DNA of 64,000 nucleotides, from contig AUYT01000001.1 of the NCBI GenBank assembly GCA_000447245.1, positions 290,825 to 354,824 on the forward strand. Direction: 5' to 3'. Below the pieces are notes generated by a model. It had not been told where the DNA came from. It made no database searches and saw only the letters and a list, made by a program, of their open reading frames with translations. A program made the translations under genes and the position numbers. This DNA is from a candidate division Zixibacteria bacterium RBG-1. GTDB taxonomy: Bacteria; Zixibacteria; MSB-5A5; DSPP01; RBG-1. Position 1 is the stretch's first letter. The number at the start of each line of letters is the position of its first letter. Shown here piece after piece: positions 45,786-54,840 of the stretch.

Positions 45786-47057
45786 TTAATAATATTTGAC
45801 TACTTTGGTTCCCGGATAATAATGCTGTATAATTTCCTGATAAGCATACCCGGCCCGGGCCAGGCCCAAAGACCCGATCTGACACATCCCCACCCCGTGC
45901 CCATTTCCTTTGCCGCTGGCCACCACCGAATCAATTACCCCGGCGCTGTCTTTAAAAATCTGCAGGTCAAACAAAGTACTGGGTAAAATGGAATTGAGGT
46001 TTTCTTTTTTTCGGAAGACCCAGCGGATCTGGTCGGATTTTAATTCATATTCGCTGTTCTGGGTGAAAATTTTGAGTGCTTTAACCCTTCCGGAATTTAA
46101 TCTTTCGGTCAGCTGCAGGTCCAAAAGCTCTCCAAAACCTTTTTCCGGCAGCGGGAAGTAATTTTTCAGATAAGTATTTATTCTCTCTTCTAATTCGGCT
46201 TTATTCCAGCTCTGCTGCCAGAGATAATTGGTACCCCAGACGCAGAAGGTGTCATCTGCCACCGGAACCAGATAATCCGCTTCCGGTTTATTCTCCCAGA
46301 CTTTTTGGACATATTCGGTTGAACCCCCGCAGTTGGCGTGATAATAGGCATTAATAAAATTACCATTATATAAAATCACTTCCCCTCTGGTCTGTCTGAC
46401 GGCAGAGGTGATTATTTCCTCCTCAACTTCTATACCACCATATACCTGGTCTGCCACCGTAGCTTCCAAATCAAAGGGGCGATGGGGGTACTGACCTAAT
46501 TTAGCCAGAGAATAAGTCCGGGCACAAATGGCCTGAGCTTTTAGGGCTTCGATATCTTTAGGGTCTGTGATTAGCTTTTTCCCCATCTCCAGCGGCACCA
46601 CCCCTAACAAATACTCTTCCAATCCCACCAAATTCACTGCTACTTGCGTCCGGGAGCCGGGGTTAAAATGGATTTGCAAGTTCCCCCGAAAGGGTTTTCC
46701 GTTAAATCTAAATCTGTTTTGGGCTTTTTTAGTATCCAGCACAATTTTATCCAATCTGTATTCCAAAACATCCCCGTTATCATCCAATAGAATCAAGCCT
46801 TCGGCTGAAACCGAGACGGCTATGTTGGTGGCGGCTTCATAGGCAGCCACCGATTTGGAGCTTTTATAGCATTTTATCTGATAAAAACCGTAAGGGGAAA
46901 TATTGAGCTTTTCTCTGGTTTCAGTTAGCTTCACACGGATTATTGATGCTTTGGATTTGGCAAAAGAGAGAGCCGGTATGAACGCAAAACTAATAGTCAA
47001 AAGAGCTGCGGCTAAGTTTAAAGTCAGTTTTCTTGACATAATTTTCAGGGTAGACAT
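45786..47057 (-). CDS. SpoIID/LytB-domain protein
   Basis: A 423-residue exported protein (signal peptide about residues 10-34). The SpoIID domain is clear: GNLQIHFNPG, LEEYLLGVVPLEMG, KAQAICARTYSL, NAYYHANCGGSTE and the ending GHGVGMCQIGSLGLARAGY with HYYPGTKV. SpoIID cuts glycan strands lacking stem peptides in spore formers; homologues in non-sporulating Gram-negative bacteria are also probable lytic transglycosylases or regulators. The start overlaps the end of anmK; a second ATG is six codons later. It lies behind nagZ and anmK, which fits cell-wall turnover. Confidence 0.9.
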   Translation of the reverse strand: MSTLKIMSRKLTLNLAAALLTISFAFIPALSFAKSKASIIRVKLTETREKLNISPYGFYQIKCYKSSKSVAAYEAATNIAVSVSAEGLILLDDNGDVLEYRLDKIVLDTKKAQNRFRFNGKPFRGNLQIHFNPGSRTQVAVNLVGLEEYLLGVVPLEMGKKLITDPKDIEALKAQAICARTYSLAKLGQYPHRPFDLEATVADQVYGGIEVEEEIITSAVRQTRGEVILYNGNFINAYYHANCGGSTEYVQKVWENKPEADYLVPVADDTFCVWGTNYLWQQSWNKAELEERINTYLKNYFPLPEKGFGELLDLQLTERLNSGRVKALKIFTQNSEYELKSDQIRWVFRKKENLNSILPSTLFDLQIFKDSAGVIDSVVASGKGNGHGVGMCQIGSLGLARAGYAYQEIIQHYYPGTKVVKYY

Positions 47058-48217
47058 ATCTTTCCCAATATGGTGGGTTTCCCGCCGGTAGCGGAAGCTA
47101 AATTGCCGGGCTTGCCCAAAATAGTCAAATATCCCAAAAGTGCGAAGCAGACCGCTTCCAGGCTATCCGGATTTGACCCTTTAATATTTACGCTTTCTAC
47201 CTTAACCGGTTTTAACATTTCTTTCAATCTCTTTTTGAAATAAAGATTTTTTTCTCCTCCACCAGTCAAAAAAAGCTTCTCAACTTTAAATTTGGGCTTG
47301 ATAAACTTCAGGTAAGCTAAAAATACGGCTTGAACAGTCACCTCCCCGGCAGTGGTTATAATATCGGTTTGGTTTACCCTCAACTTTTGAGCTTGTTGTA
47401 AAAATTTACCGGCAAAATTTTCACCGAATTCCTCTCTTCCGCTTGATTTAGGGGGTCTTCTGGTAAAATAAGGATGCTCAAGAGACCATTTCAGCAAAGC
47501 CAAATTAACTTTTCCGCTTAAAGCCACACCGCCATTTCTGTCAAAATCCTTTTGGAACAGTTTTTTCATCAAAAAATCTGAAAGCATATTCCCCGGTCCG
47601 GTATCGAAGGCCATAATTTGAGAAGAATTTCCAGACCAAACCGTAATATTGGCAATACCGCCGATATTTAGAACGGCGGTCCCCTTTTTACTGTCAGCGA
47701 ATAATAAAAAATGAGGATAGGGAACCAAGGGAGCTCCTTGGCCCCCTACAGCTATATCTGCCGGCCTGAAATCCGCCACGGTTACAACCTTAGTTCTTTT
47801 GGCAATTACAGAAGGTTCGGCAACCTGAAAAGTGCCACTGATTTTTTTGCCGAAAAATTCGGTCAACTTGGGCAGATGTCTGATGGTCTGCCCGTGAGAG
47901 CCGATTAAATCCACATTCTGGATTTTACATTTTGAGCCTTTCAATAACTTCAAAGCCGCATCGGAGAAGTACTCCCCTAAGGCAAAATTCAAGTGTAAAA
48001 CTTCATCCAAAGTAGGATTAGAAGCAGTGGAAGCTTGAAGAATTTTTTGCCTTAGTTTTTTTGGATAAGGAAAGGTTTTGAAAAGTAATTCCTTAACCTT
48101 GAGACTTTTTTTGTTTATCTCTACCAAAACCGCATCAATTCCGTCAGCGGAAGTGCCGGACATCAAGCCGATTACCTTAACTGCGGGCTTTTTTAATATA
48201 TTTAAAATTTGCTGCAT
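47045..48217 (-). CDS. anmK: Anhydro-N-acetylmuramic acid kinase
   Basis: AnmK turns 1,6-anhydro-MurNAc into MurNAc-6-phosphate during peptidoglycan recycling. The 390 residues show the phosphate loop GLMSGTSADGIDAVLVE, the catalytic region GSHGQTIRHLP, ADFRPADIAVGGQGAPLVPY, LNIGGIANITVW, FDTGPGNMLSD and TGGGEKN. Its ATG abuts the nagZ stop. With NagZ it forms consecutive recycling steps, followed by a SpoIID-like enzyme. Confidence 0.97.
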   Translation of the reverse strand: MQQILNILKKPAVKVIGLMSGTSADGIDAVLVEINKKSLKVKELLFKTFPYPKKLRQKILQASTASNPTLDEVLHLNFALGEYFSDAALKLLKGSKCKIQNVDLIGSHGQTIRHLPKLTEFFGKKISGTFQVAEPSVIAKRTKVVTVADFRPADIAVGGQGAPLVPYPHFLLFADSKKGTAVLNIGGIANITVWSGNSSQIMAFDTGPGNMLSDFLMKKLFQKDFDRNGGVALSGKVNLALLKWSLEHPYFTRRPPKSSGREEFGENFAGKFLQQAQKLRVNQTDIITTAGEVTVQAVFLAYLKFIKPKFKVEKLFLTGGGEKNLYFKKRLKEMLKPVKVESVNIKGSNPDSLEAVCFALLGYLTILGKPGNLASATGGKPTILGKICLP

Positions 48218-49188
48218 TATGATTTCAATTTAGTTTTTTTGAATTTTGAGATTTTTTCAGCTCTTTTTTTAACAAAACTTCCTGCTATCTTTTTGTCCCG
48301 AACCAACCTTTCAAAATGTTCTAAAACTTGAACTTGTCTATCCAAACTATGGCAAATTAAAATCTGGTCATGCCCGGCCAAAAAGGCGTTAATACAGGCT
48401 TCTTGGAAATCAAAATTATTAGCAACGGCTTTCATCTCCATATCATCCGATAAAACCAGACCTTTAAATTTCAACTGCTTCTGCAAAATATTGGTCACCA
48501 CTTTCTTAGAAAAAGTTACCGGCTTACGGTCTAAAGCTGGTGCGATGACATGAGTGGTCATTATGCAGTCCACCCCGGATTTGATAGCAGCTTTGAATGG
48601 GATAAACTCTCTTTGCTCGAATTCCTTTTTAGAAAGTGGTAATTGGGGCAATACTTCATGGGGGTCTTTAATTAGAGACCCGATGCCGGGGAAATGCTTG
48701 GCACAAGTTAAAAGCTTTGCTTTTTTCACTGTTTTGATGGCAATCTGACTGAATTCCGACACAGTTTCTACATCTTTACCAAAAGACCTGTCACCCATAA
48801 AGCTTCCTTCGGCACCTAAAACATCCACTACCGGAACTAAGTTTAAATTAATCCCCAACTTAAAAAGCTCTCTGGCCGTGGTCTGGTAGGCTTCCTTTAC
48901 ACCTTTTTTGTCCTTATTATCTGCATAAAACTTATTAGCAGGAAAGAGAGAAAAATTTTGGGTGATGCGATTTATTTTGCCACCCTCTTGGTCAATGGCT
49001 AAAAGAGGTTTATCCTTAAAGTAAGATTTAAGTTGCTCGATAGTCTCCGCAAGCTGTGAGGGAGAGGTTATATTGCGGGCAAAAAAGATTATACCGCCAA
49101 TATCATATTTTCGAACCAATTTTAAAAAATCAGGCGAAGGGGATTCTCCCTCGTACCCTAAGATAAAAAACTGCCCTAAACCTTCCAT
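48217..49188 (-). CDS. nagZ: Beta-N-acetylhexosaminidase, glycoside hydrolase family 3
   Basis: NagZ removes GlcNAc from GlcNAc-anhydromuropeptides in the cytoplasm. From the ATG at 49188 the protein has 323 residues. Marks are LAIDQEGGKINRI, GDRSFGKDVETV, CAKHFPGIGS with the Asp/His loop DPHEVLP, and the nucleophile Asp in VLSDDMEMKAV. The frame is open to a TTG five codons upstream, but the ATG begins two bases after the diguanylate cyclase stop, which is the better fit. It has no signal peptide. Confidence 0.93.
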   Translation of the reverse strand: MEGLGQFFILGYEGESPSPDFLKLVRKYDIGGIIFFARNITSPSQLAETIEQLKSYFKDKPLLAIDQEGGKINRITQNFSLFPANKFYADNKDKKGVKEAYQTTARELFKLGINLNLVPVVDVLGAEGSFMGDRSFGKDVETVSEFSQIAIKTVKKAKLLTCAKHFPGIGSLIKDPHEVLPQLPLSKKEFEQREFIPFKAAIKSGVDCIMTTHVIAPALDRKPVTFSKKVVTNILQKQLKFKGLVLSDDMEMKAVANNFDFQEACINAFLAGHDQILICHSLDRQVQVLEHFERLVRDKKIAGSFVKKRAEKISKFKKTKLKS

Positions 49189-49190
49189 GT

Positions 49191-50870
49191 CTAGACTAAG
49201 CAAACTAAATTTTTACCTTTTCCTTTGGCTTGATATAAGGCGGAATCTACCTGCAGAATCAATTTATCCGGGTCAGAGGCATCTTCCGGAAGAGTGGCCA
49301 CTCCGATGCTGACAGTCAATTTAGTTTTAATTCTCAAGCCCGGATCCTGAAAAGAATGCTTCTGTACAAAAAAGCGGACCCTTTCGGCAATGGTGTAAGC
49401 ATCCTTTTTATTGGTCTGTGGCAATATCACGATAAATTCCTCTCCCCCATAGCGACATAAAATATCCACATCCCGGATACATCTCCGAATAATACTGACC
49501 ACATCCTTTAATACTAAATTTCCAAACAGATGTCCATAGGTATCGTTGCATTTTTTAAACCAGTCGATATCCACCATCATCATAGACAGACTCTGCCTGT
49601 ACCTTTTAGCTCTTTTGATTTCCTCCAGTAAAATCTGGGTAAAGTAGCGATAATTGTAAGAGCCGGTCAACTCATCCAGAACAGATAAAGCTTCCGCCTT
49701 CTGATGTAGCATGGCATTCTCGATAGCCAGGCTGGCGGAGTTAGCCAAAATAGTCAGGATTTTCTGGTCTGCTTCCAAAAAAGACCCTACCTTGGAAGAT
49801 TCAAAATAAAAGACCCCGAAAACTTTTCCCTGCATCAAAAGAGGTATAGCTAAAATGGCTTTGGTCTGAACATCCCAAAAAAGCTCCTGGGAATGGGGCT
49901 TCAAATCCGTGATTTTAAGGGTCTGAGAAGTTTTGACCACCTCTTCTAAAATCCCCACAATAGGGAACTCCAGGGTTTTTTCAACTTTGATCTTTTCTTC
50001 GGCTTCAGTTCTGGGTTTGGGCTGAGGCTGGTAAGTCAGAATTTCAGTTTTTTGTTCTAAAAAGGCATTCTTGCTGCTTAAGGGCTCCAGACTGGGTATC
50101 ACCGAATAACTGGGAGGTTCCTCTTCCAGTTTTAATTTTCTTCCTCCCTCAATTTTCCCCTTTAAAGTCAGAAGAGTCCGGTCGGGATTCAAAAGAAAGA
50201 TGGAGAAATTAGGATATCCCAAAATATGCTGGACGATATTTAAAACCTGGTCTATGATTTTATCCACTTCGTACAGCTTACTCAAAGATTGGGAAGTTTC
50301 ATAGATGGTTTCCAGTTGGGACTGGCTTTTTTCCAGCTCCGAGGTCCTTTGGTTCAAGACATCTAACGTTTTAAGCAATCTCTCTTCCGAGGTTTTAACA
50401 TTCTTGGAAAAAGATCCTACAATGGCGGCAAAAAACCACATGAAGGAAAGCCGCACCAACAAATCTCCCACAAAAATCCCTCTCAAGTCATATACATTTA
50501 AGGAAATATAGGTGAAAGTAGCCAGAAAAGAAAGAATGATGGAATCCCACAAACCCAGAGAATAAGAGGCAAAAGCGATGGCCAAATAATACAAAAGATA
50601 AAAATTAGATTCCAACCCTCCGGTAAAATAAACCAGAAAAGAGATGAAAATAATATCAAAAATTAAGGTAACCCTGAAAAGCTTAACCTTCTCATAATCT
50701 TTGGATTTGAAAATCCTCAACAATATCCCGAAGTGGAGAACAAAAACTAAAAGTAAAATCCAGGCGTAGGTTTTCTGGTATTCGGCTAAGGGATTGGCAG
50801 CCAAAAAGGTAGCTATCCCCAAGATGATCACCAACCTGGCTAAAACAAAATATTTATCTACACCCTGCAA
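49191..50870 (-). CDS. Membrane GAF-GGDEF diguanylate cyclase
   Basis: The 559 residues have an N-terminal membrane part with about six segments (residues 8-165), a coiled coil, a GAF domain (about 200-395) and a GGDEF domain (about 400-559). The active site reads CRYGGEEFIVILP, and an RxxD inhibitory site (RDVD) lies five residues before it, so a catalytically active, feedback-inhibited cyclase is expected. It makes cyclic di-GMP. It is the first gene of an apparent operon with nagZ, anmK and the SpoIID-like gene, linking cyclic di-GMP to cell-wall recycling by position. Confidence 0.93.
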   Translation of the reverse strand: MQGVDKYFVLARLVIILGIATFLAANPLAEYQKTYAWILLLVFVLHFGILLRIFKSKDYEKVKLFRVTLIFDIIFISFLVYFTGGLESNFYLLYYLAIAFASYSLGLWDSIILSFLATFTYISLNVYDLRGIFVGDLLVRLSFMWFFAAIVGSFSKNVKTSEERLLKTLDVLNQRTSELEKSQSQLETIYETSQSLSKLYEVDKIIDQVLNIVQHILGYPNFSIFLLNPDRTLLTLKGKIEGGRKLKLEEEPPSYSVIPSLEPLSSKNAFLEQKTEILTYQPQPKPRTEAEEKIKVEKTLEFPIVGILEEVVKTSQTLKITDLKPHSQELFWDVQTKAILAIPLLMQGKVFGVFYFESSKVGSFLEADQKILTILANSASLAIENAMLHQKAEALSVLDELTGSYNYRYFTQILLEEIKRAKRYRQSLSMMMVDIDWFKKCNDTYGHLFGNLVLKDVVSIIRRCIRDVDILCRYGGEEFIVILPQTNKKDAYTIAERVRFFVQKHSFQDPGLRIKTKLTVSIGVATLPEDASDPDKLILQVDSALYQAKGKGKNLVCLV

Positions 50871-50959
50871 AAAATTCTCCTTTTTTGCACTTAAGTTATG
50901 GCTTTATTTAAAATTTATCGGCAGAAATGGGATTTCCCTAAAGAATGGAAGGCTGGAAA

Positions 50960-52717
50960 CTAGCCGGCTAATTCTTGTTTGACCGTACCCACTTTGACCA
51001 GCTTGAAGAAGGTTTTGACGGCCAAAACCGCCACCGCTAGAGCCAGAGCCAAAAGCAGCAAATCGGTGAAAACCAAAGCCCAGTTCCCTTTGGGCAAATA
51101 AGTTTTCACCAACAGCAAAATCAATGAAAAAACCGTGGTAGCGAGCATGAAAATAGCCGGTAGAACCGTATACCAGGTTTTTTTCCCCTTATAGTACAGC
51201 CAGACTGAAACCGCCATCAAAGATAAAGTGGCTAAAAGCTGATTTCCGGTCCCAAAGATGGGCCATAAAGCCGCAAAAGTGTTAGAGTATGCTAAGAGCC
51301 ACATTAGAAAAACCGCCAAAGCCGCATTAAACCAGTAATGCTGGAATAACCTGGGTACCTGCTTAAATAAAATCCTCCAGAACTCTTCAAACAGATAGCG
51401 ATTCAACCTGACTGCTACGTCCAAAGTGGTAATCACAAACCCTTCCACCAGCAGAATTCCGAACACCGCCCCCAGTGCCATAGATAAACCGAAAGTTTGA
51501 TTTAATAAATACCCCACGGCTAGAGAAAAAGCTAAAATCGGATTAGACCGGCCGTTTTCGGGCCAGACAATCCCTTTGTAGTCGGCAAATAAAAGGCCAC
51601 TCCCTACGGTCAACAAAACGCAAACCGCCAGAGTGCATTCCAGAAGCATTCCGTTGTAACCCACTTTTCTGGCTTGAGATTCTTTAGCCAGCTGCTTAGA
51701 AGTTGTTCCGGTGGCTATCATAGCATGGAAACCGGAAATGGCTCCACAGGCAATGGTGATGAACAGCATGGGCCAGATCAAACCTAAATTCTTGGTTCCT
51801 TCGGCTACATTAAAACTGGGAGCCTGAAAAGATAAGCCGCTTGCTCCCCCTACCAGTAAAGCCAGAAGCATTCCGGCAATTCCGGCATATAAAATCTGGA
51901 CGTTGATAAAATCCCTCGGCTGCAAAATCATCCAGACCGGAAGACCGGCAGCAAATAAAACGTAGATTGATAACAAAATCATCCAGGTTTCCGCGGAAAA
52001 ACGAATCGGATAATAAATACCGGCTACGACCGAACCGGCCATTATTACGCTCGCCAAACCGTAAGCCAAAATCAGATTGATTTTTCTTTTGTAAAGTAAA
52101 TATCCTAAAAGAGGAGATAACAATGTTATAACTATCACTGACATTGAAGCAATCCCCCCGATTATTCCCAGGACAGTCCCATCCGGAGCGGTCTCAGTTC
52201 TTAAAAAGGTTGAATTGGCATCTGCACCTAATTTCGCAATGGGCCATTTGGAGGTCAGAGAAACTGCGGTGGCGGTCAAAAAAGCGGAAGTGACCAAGAC
52301 AATCATTATCAAGGTGAACAAGATAAATAGAATAAAACCCGGCTTTCCCAAAGTTTTTTTGGCAATCTCGGCCATGGAGAGGCCGTTTTCCTGCAAGCTG
52401 GCAAATAAAGAGGTGAAATCATGCACCGCTCCGATAAAAATTCCCCCCAAAACAATCCACAGCCAGGCCGGGACTGCTCCGTAGAGCAAAGCCATGGTGG
52501 GTCCTACAATGGGACCGGCTCCGGCGATGGCGGAAAAATGATGGGCGAATAGAATATGCAATTTAGTGGGCACATAATCTCTGCCATCATTGAATCTGAC
52601 AGCCGGAGTGGTTCGATTGGGGTCAACCCCTAAAGCCTTGCTGATATATTTGGAATAGGTCTGGCTGGCGAGGATGAATAAGCTGATGGCGAATAAGAAT
52701 AAGATTAGAACGTTCAT
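50960..52717 (-). CDS. cstA: CstA-family carbon starvation / pyruvate or peptide transporter
   Basis: A 585-residue protein with about 15 membrane segments. Family marks near the N terminus are DGRDYVPTKLHILFAHHFSAIAGAGPIVGP (in part) and VHDFTSLF; GFHAMIATGTTSKQL and FGTGNQLLATLSL lie further on. Known relatives import peptides or pyruvate. No Shine-Dalgarno sequence is visible. The predicted leader is almost entirely the palindromic repeat at 52726-52788, which ends nine bases from the start codon. Confidence 0.93.
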   Translation of the reverse strand: MNVLILFLFAISLFILASQTYSKYISKALGVDPNRTTPAVRFNDGRDYVPTKLHILFAHHFSAIAGAGPIVGPTMALLYGAVPAWLWIVLGGIFIGAVHDFTSLFASLQENGLSMAEIAKKTLGKPGFILFILFTLIMIVLVTSAFLTATAVSLTSKWPIAKLGADANSTFLRTETAPDGTVLGIIGGIASMSVIVITLLSPLLGYLLYKRKINLILAYGLASVIMAGSVVAGIYYPIRFSAETWMILLSIYVLFAAGLPVWMILQPRDFINVQILYAGIAGMLLALLVGGASGLSFQAPSFNVAEGTKNLGLIWPMLFITIACGAISGFHAMIATGTTSKQLAKESQARKVGYNGMLLECTLAVCVLLTVGSGLLFADYKGIVWPENGRSNPILAFSLAVGYLLNQTFGLSMALGAVFGILLVEGFVITTLDVAVRLNRYLFEEFWRILFKQVPRLFQHYWFNAALAVFLMWLLAYSNTFAALWPIFGTGNQLLATLSLMAVSVWLYYKGKKTWYTVLPAIFMLATTVFSLILLLVKTYLPKGNWALVFTDLLLLALALAVAVLAVKTFFKLVKVGTVKQELAG

Positions 52718-52725
52718 ATTTTTTT

Positions 52726-52788
52726 GTGTGGGTCAGGAGACCCACACCTACCCAGACACAGGGTAGGTCGAGGTCTCCAGACCTCGAC
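52726..52788. repeat. Hairpin-CTACCC/GGGTAG-hairpin repeat, copy 3 (cstA leader)
   Basis: Arm one is GTGTGGGTC-AGGA-GACCCACAC. The centre is CTACCC, seven bases, GGGTAG. Arm two is GTCGAGGTC-TCCA-GACCTCGAC. All arms pair perfectly. Confidence 0.85.
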
Positions 52789-52793
52789 AGATT

Positions 52794-52821
52794 AGTATAA
52801 TTTCACGCTCTTTTTTGTCAA
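52794..52821 (-). promoter_or_regulatory. Promoter of cstA
   Basis: On the minus strand TTGACA (52816-52821) and TATACT (52794-52799) with a 16-base spacer. Transcription would start at about 52787, the first base or so of the hairpin repeat. Confidence 0.7.
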
Positions 52822-53061
52822 GGAGAAATCTTTTGTAACTGACCTCTCCCCGACCCTCTCCTTTTAGGGGTTCATCCTGAAGGGAGGGTAAGGGAGGGGT
52901 TAGTATACAATTATCAGCTTTACATATACGCCAAAGAATCTGATTTTAAGTCAATTCCAAAGGTATGGTCGAAGTATCGGTGAATTACAAACGCAATTTT
53001 ATTTGATTTTTGTGGTATATGAATTAGATTAAATCAATCAAATATAATTTGGGGAGGAATT

Positions 53062-54180
53062 ATGAAAAATTTTAAAATCTTTTTTACCATCTTGATTGGA
53101 TTTGTTTTTGTTGGAATATCAGAAGCCACGGTCTTTCAGGCCCAGGAAAATTACGGGCTTTCCAAAGACCAGAAAATTGATGATGATTTAATCGTGGCCG
53201 GCAATACTTTAAAAATCGATGGTACGGTCTCCGGCAATCTAATCACCGCCTGCCGCTATCTGACCCAGAACGGAACTGTCTCCGGGTCTCTTTTCAACGG
53301 CTCTCAATATGTTGATATATTTGGCAGAATCGAGGGTTCGGTTACCAACTTCAGCCAGCATCTGACCTTAAGCGGGCAGGTCAAAAGAAACCTCATCGCC
53401 TTCGGACAAAGCATAAATTTAGCCTCGGTATCCACGGTTCAGGGAGAAGCGACTTTGATGGGGGCGGAAATTTCGGTAGACGGGGTGATTTTGAAAGGTT
53501 TAAAAGCCAACGGCGATAGAATAGTCATCTCCGGCATGATTAAAGGGGATGTGAATTTAAACGGGAAAAGCATAACTATCCTGCCCACCGCTGAAATTTT
53601 AGGAAATCTGATTTACAAAAGCCCCAAAGAAGCTAAAATTTCAGACGGGGCCAAGATTGCCGGTCAAACCAAATGGACTGAATTCCAAGCCCAAAAACCC
53701 AAGAGGCCGACTTTTAAGAAATTTTCCTGGGTGAGCTTTTTATTTCTTTTGGCTTCCATGGCAACCGGCTTGGTTATGCTGCTCTTATTTAAAACCCAAG
53801 TCCAAAATGTCAAGCTTGCCATTCAGAAATCTTTTTGGAAATCTCTGGGGTCTGGTTTCATTCTGGCGATTGTCTCACCCATCGGAGCAGTAATTCTTAT
53901 GGTCACATTAATAGGGATTCCTCTGGCGGTTATCACCGGTTTTCTTTATTTAATTCTGTTTTATATCGCCAAAATTTTCACCGGGCTGGCTCTGGGGGAA
54001 GCGGTGATTTCAATTTTCAAAAAAGACCATATTCCTACTGGCTGGTCTTTGATGGCGGGATTGGTTCTGCTGTATATTTTGGTGGGCTTGCCTTATGTGG
54101 GTTGGTTAATCTATACTCTGGCGTTTATGATTGGTTTGGGTGGGATTGTGCTGTCGTTTAGACAACGAAAAATAGAATGA
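53062..54180 (+). CDS. Exported bactofilin-like beta-helix protein with C-terminal membrane domain
   Basis: A 372-residue protein: a signal peptide (IFFTILIGFVFVGISEA), about 175 residues of short repeats such as IDGTVSGNLI, FGRIEGSVTNF and ISGMIKGDVNL (polymer-forming bactofilin-like beta helix), then four or so membrane segments from about residue 220. The exported helix plus membrane anchor differs from cytoplasmic bactofilins. The role is unknown; envelope scaffolding is a reasonable guess. It is monocistronic, followed by two hairpins (54189-54231) that may end transcription. Confidence 0.78.
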   Translation: MKNFKIFFTILIGFVFVGISEATVFQAQENYGLSKDQKIDDDLIVAGNTLKIDGTVSGNLITACRYLTQNGTVSGSLFNGSQYVDIFGRIEGSVTNFSQHLTLSGQVKRNLIAFGQSINLASVSTVQGEATLMGAEISVDGVILKGLKANGDRIVISGMIKGDVNLNGKSITILPTAEILGNLIYKSPKEAKISDGAKIAGQTKWTEFQAQKPKRPTFKKFSWVSFLFLLASMATGLVMLLLFKTQVQNVKLAIQKSFWKSLGSGFILAIVSPIGAVILMVTLIGIPLAVITGFLYLILFYIAKIFTGLALGEAVISIFKKDHIPTGWSLMAGLVLLYILVGLPYVGWLIYTLAFMIGLGGIVLSFRQRKIE

Positions 54181-54188
54181 AAGATGTG

Positions 54189-54231
54189 GCGACCTATTTC
54201 ACATAGGTCGCACATCCTGTATAAAACAGGA
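54189..54231. repeat. Two hairpins, including a TATAAA-loop type
   Basis: GCGACCTAT and ATAGGTCGC form the first stem (54189-54211). TCCTGT-ATAAA-ACAGGA is the second (54215-54231), followed by CGTTACA. The second resembles the hairpin at 63169-63199, with different stem bases but the same loop. Confidence 0.6.
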
Positions 54232-54307
54232 CGTTACATTTTATCATTCTGGGTGAGTAGGGGTGGGCTTGTCTCCACCCCTAAATTAAAATCTACACCT
54301 CTACGTA

Positions 54308-54784
54308 CTAATCGAACTCGAATCGTTTCTGGGACTGTTCCGGCCCAACTCTACCTATGACGATATCAGCTTTGAAATAGTTCTCTCCCCGCACCGGCGC
54401 TTCTGCCAGACGCCTCAAGATTCCAATTTGGCCTACATGTGTGAGGGCGTCGGCGATCGGCCCTTGAAACAACTTCTCGGCTGGAAATCCGAGGGGCTCA
54501 TCAGAGGCCAGATAGGAGTCAAGTTTTTCCAGCTCGCTAAAAAATCGAGCTACTTCTTGTTCCCAGGGCAGCGGTTTGGAGATCTGACCGCGATTCTCAC
54601 CCTTCGCCAACCAGAGTGCCCAGTCAAGCAAATCGCCGATATGGGCCAGAATTTCTCCGGGGGTGCGGGTTTTTTCACCTGCCCGAAAGTCTGAAAAGTT
54701 AGGAGGCGCTCCCTGAACCGCCTTTCCCCCGCGATACGCCAACCTGGCTACCGCGTGGCGTAAGAATTCTCGCTTGATGTCCAT
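54308..54784 (-). CDS. DinB-like metal-dependent protein
   Basis: The 158 residues look like a DinB/YfiT four-helix bundle: AVARLAYRGGKAVQG in helix one, ILAHIGDLLDWALWL with a candidate metal His, and DALTHVGQIGILRRLAEAPV with a His/Gln near the C terminus. Such proteins act as thiol-dependent transferases or metal-binding proteins; the function here is unknown. GC content is visibly higher than in flanking DNA, which suggests recent transfer. A GAAGGTAAG ribosome binding site precedes the ATG. Confidence 0.75.
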   Translation of the reverse strand: MDIKREFLRHAVARLAYRGGKAVQGAPPNFSDFRAGEKTRTPGEILAHIGDLLDWALWLAKGENRGQISKPLPWEQEVARFFSELEKLDSYLASDEPLGFPAEKLFQGPIADALTHVGQIGILRRLAEAPVRGENYFKADIVIGRVGPEQSQKRFEFD

Positions 54785-54840
54785 GCTTACCTTCTTAATA
54801 GAGTCGAGGGTTTTGGTTTTTCATTAAAGGTAGAAGAAAA

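Larger units (their letters stand above)
52718..53061. other. Intergenic region between cstA and the beta-helix protein
   Basis: No gene is supported. It contains the three-part hairpin repeat (52726-52788), the cstA promoter, a CTCTCCCC/GGGAGGG repeat unit at about 52850-52900, and an AT-rich stretch leading to a GGGGAGGAATT ribosome binding site for the next gene. Confidence 0.6.
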
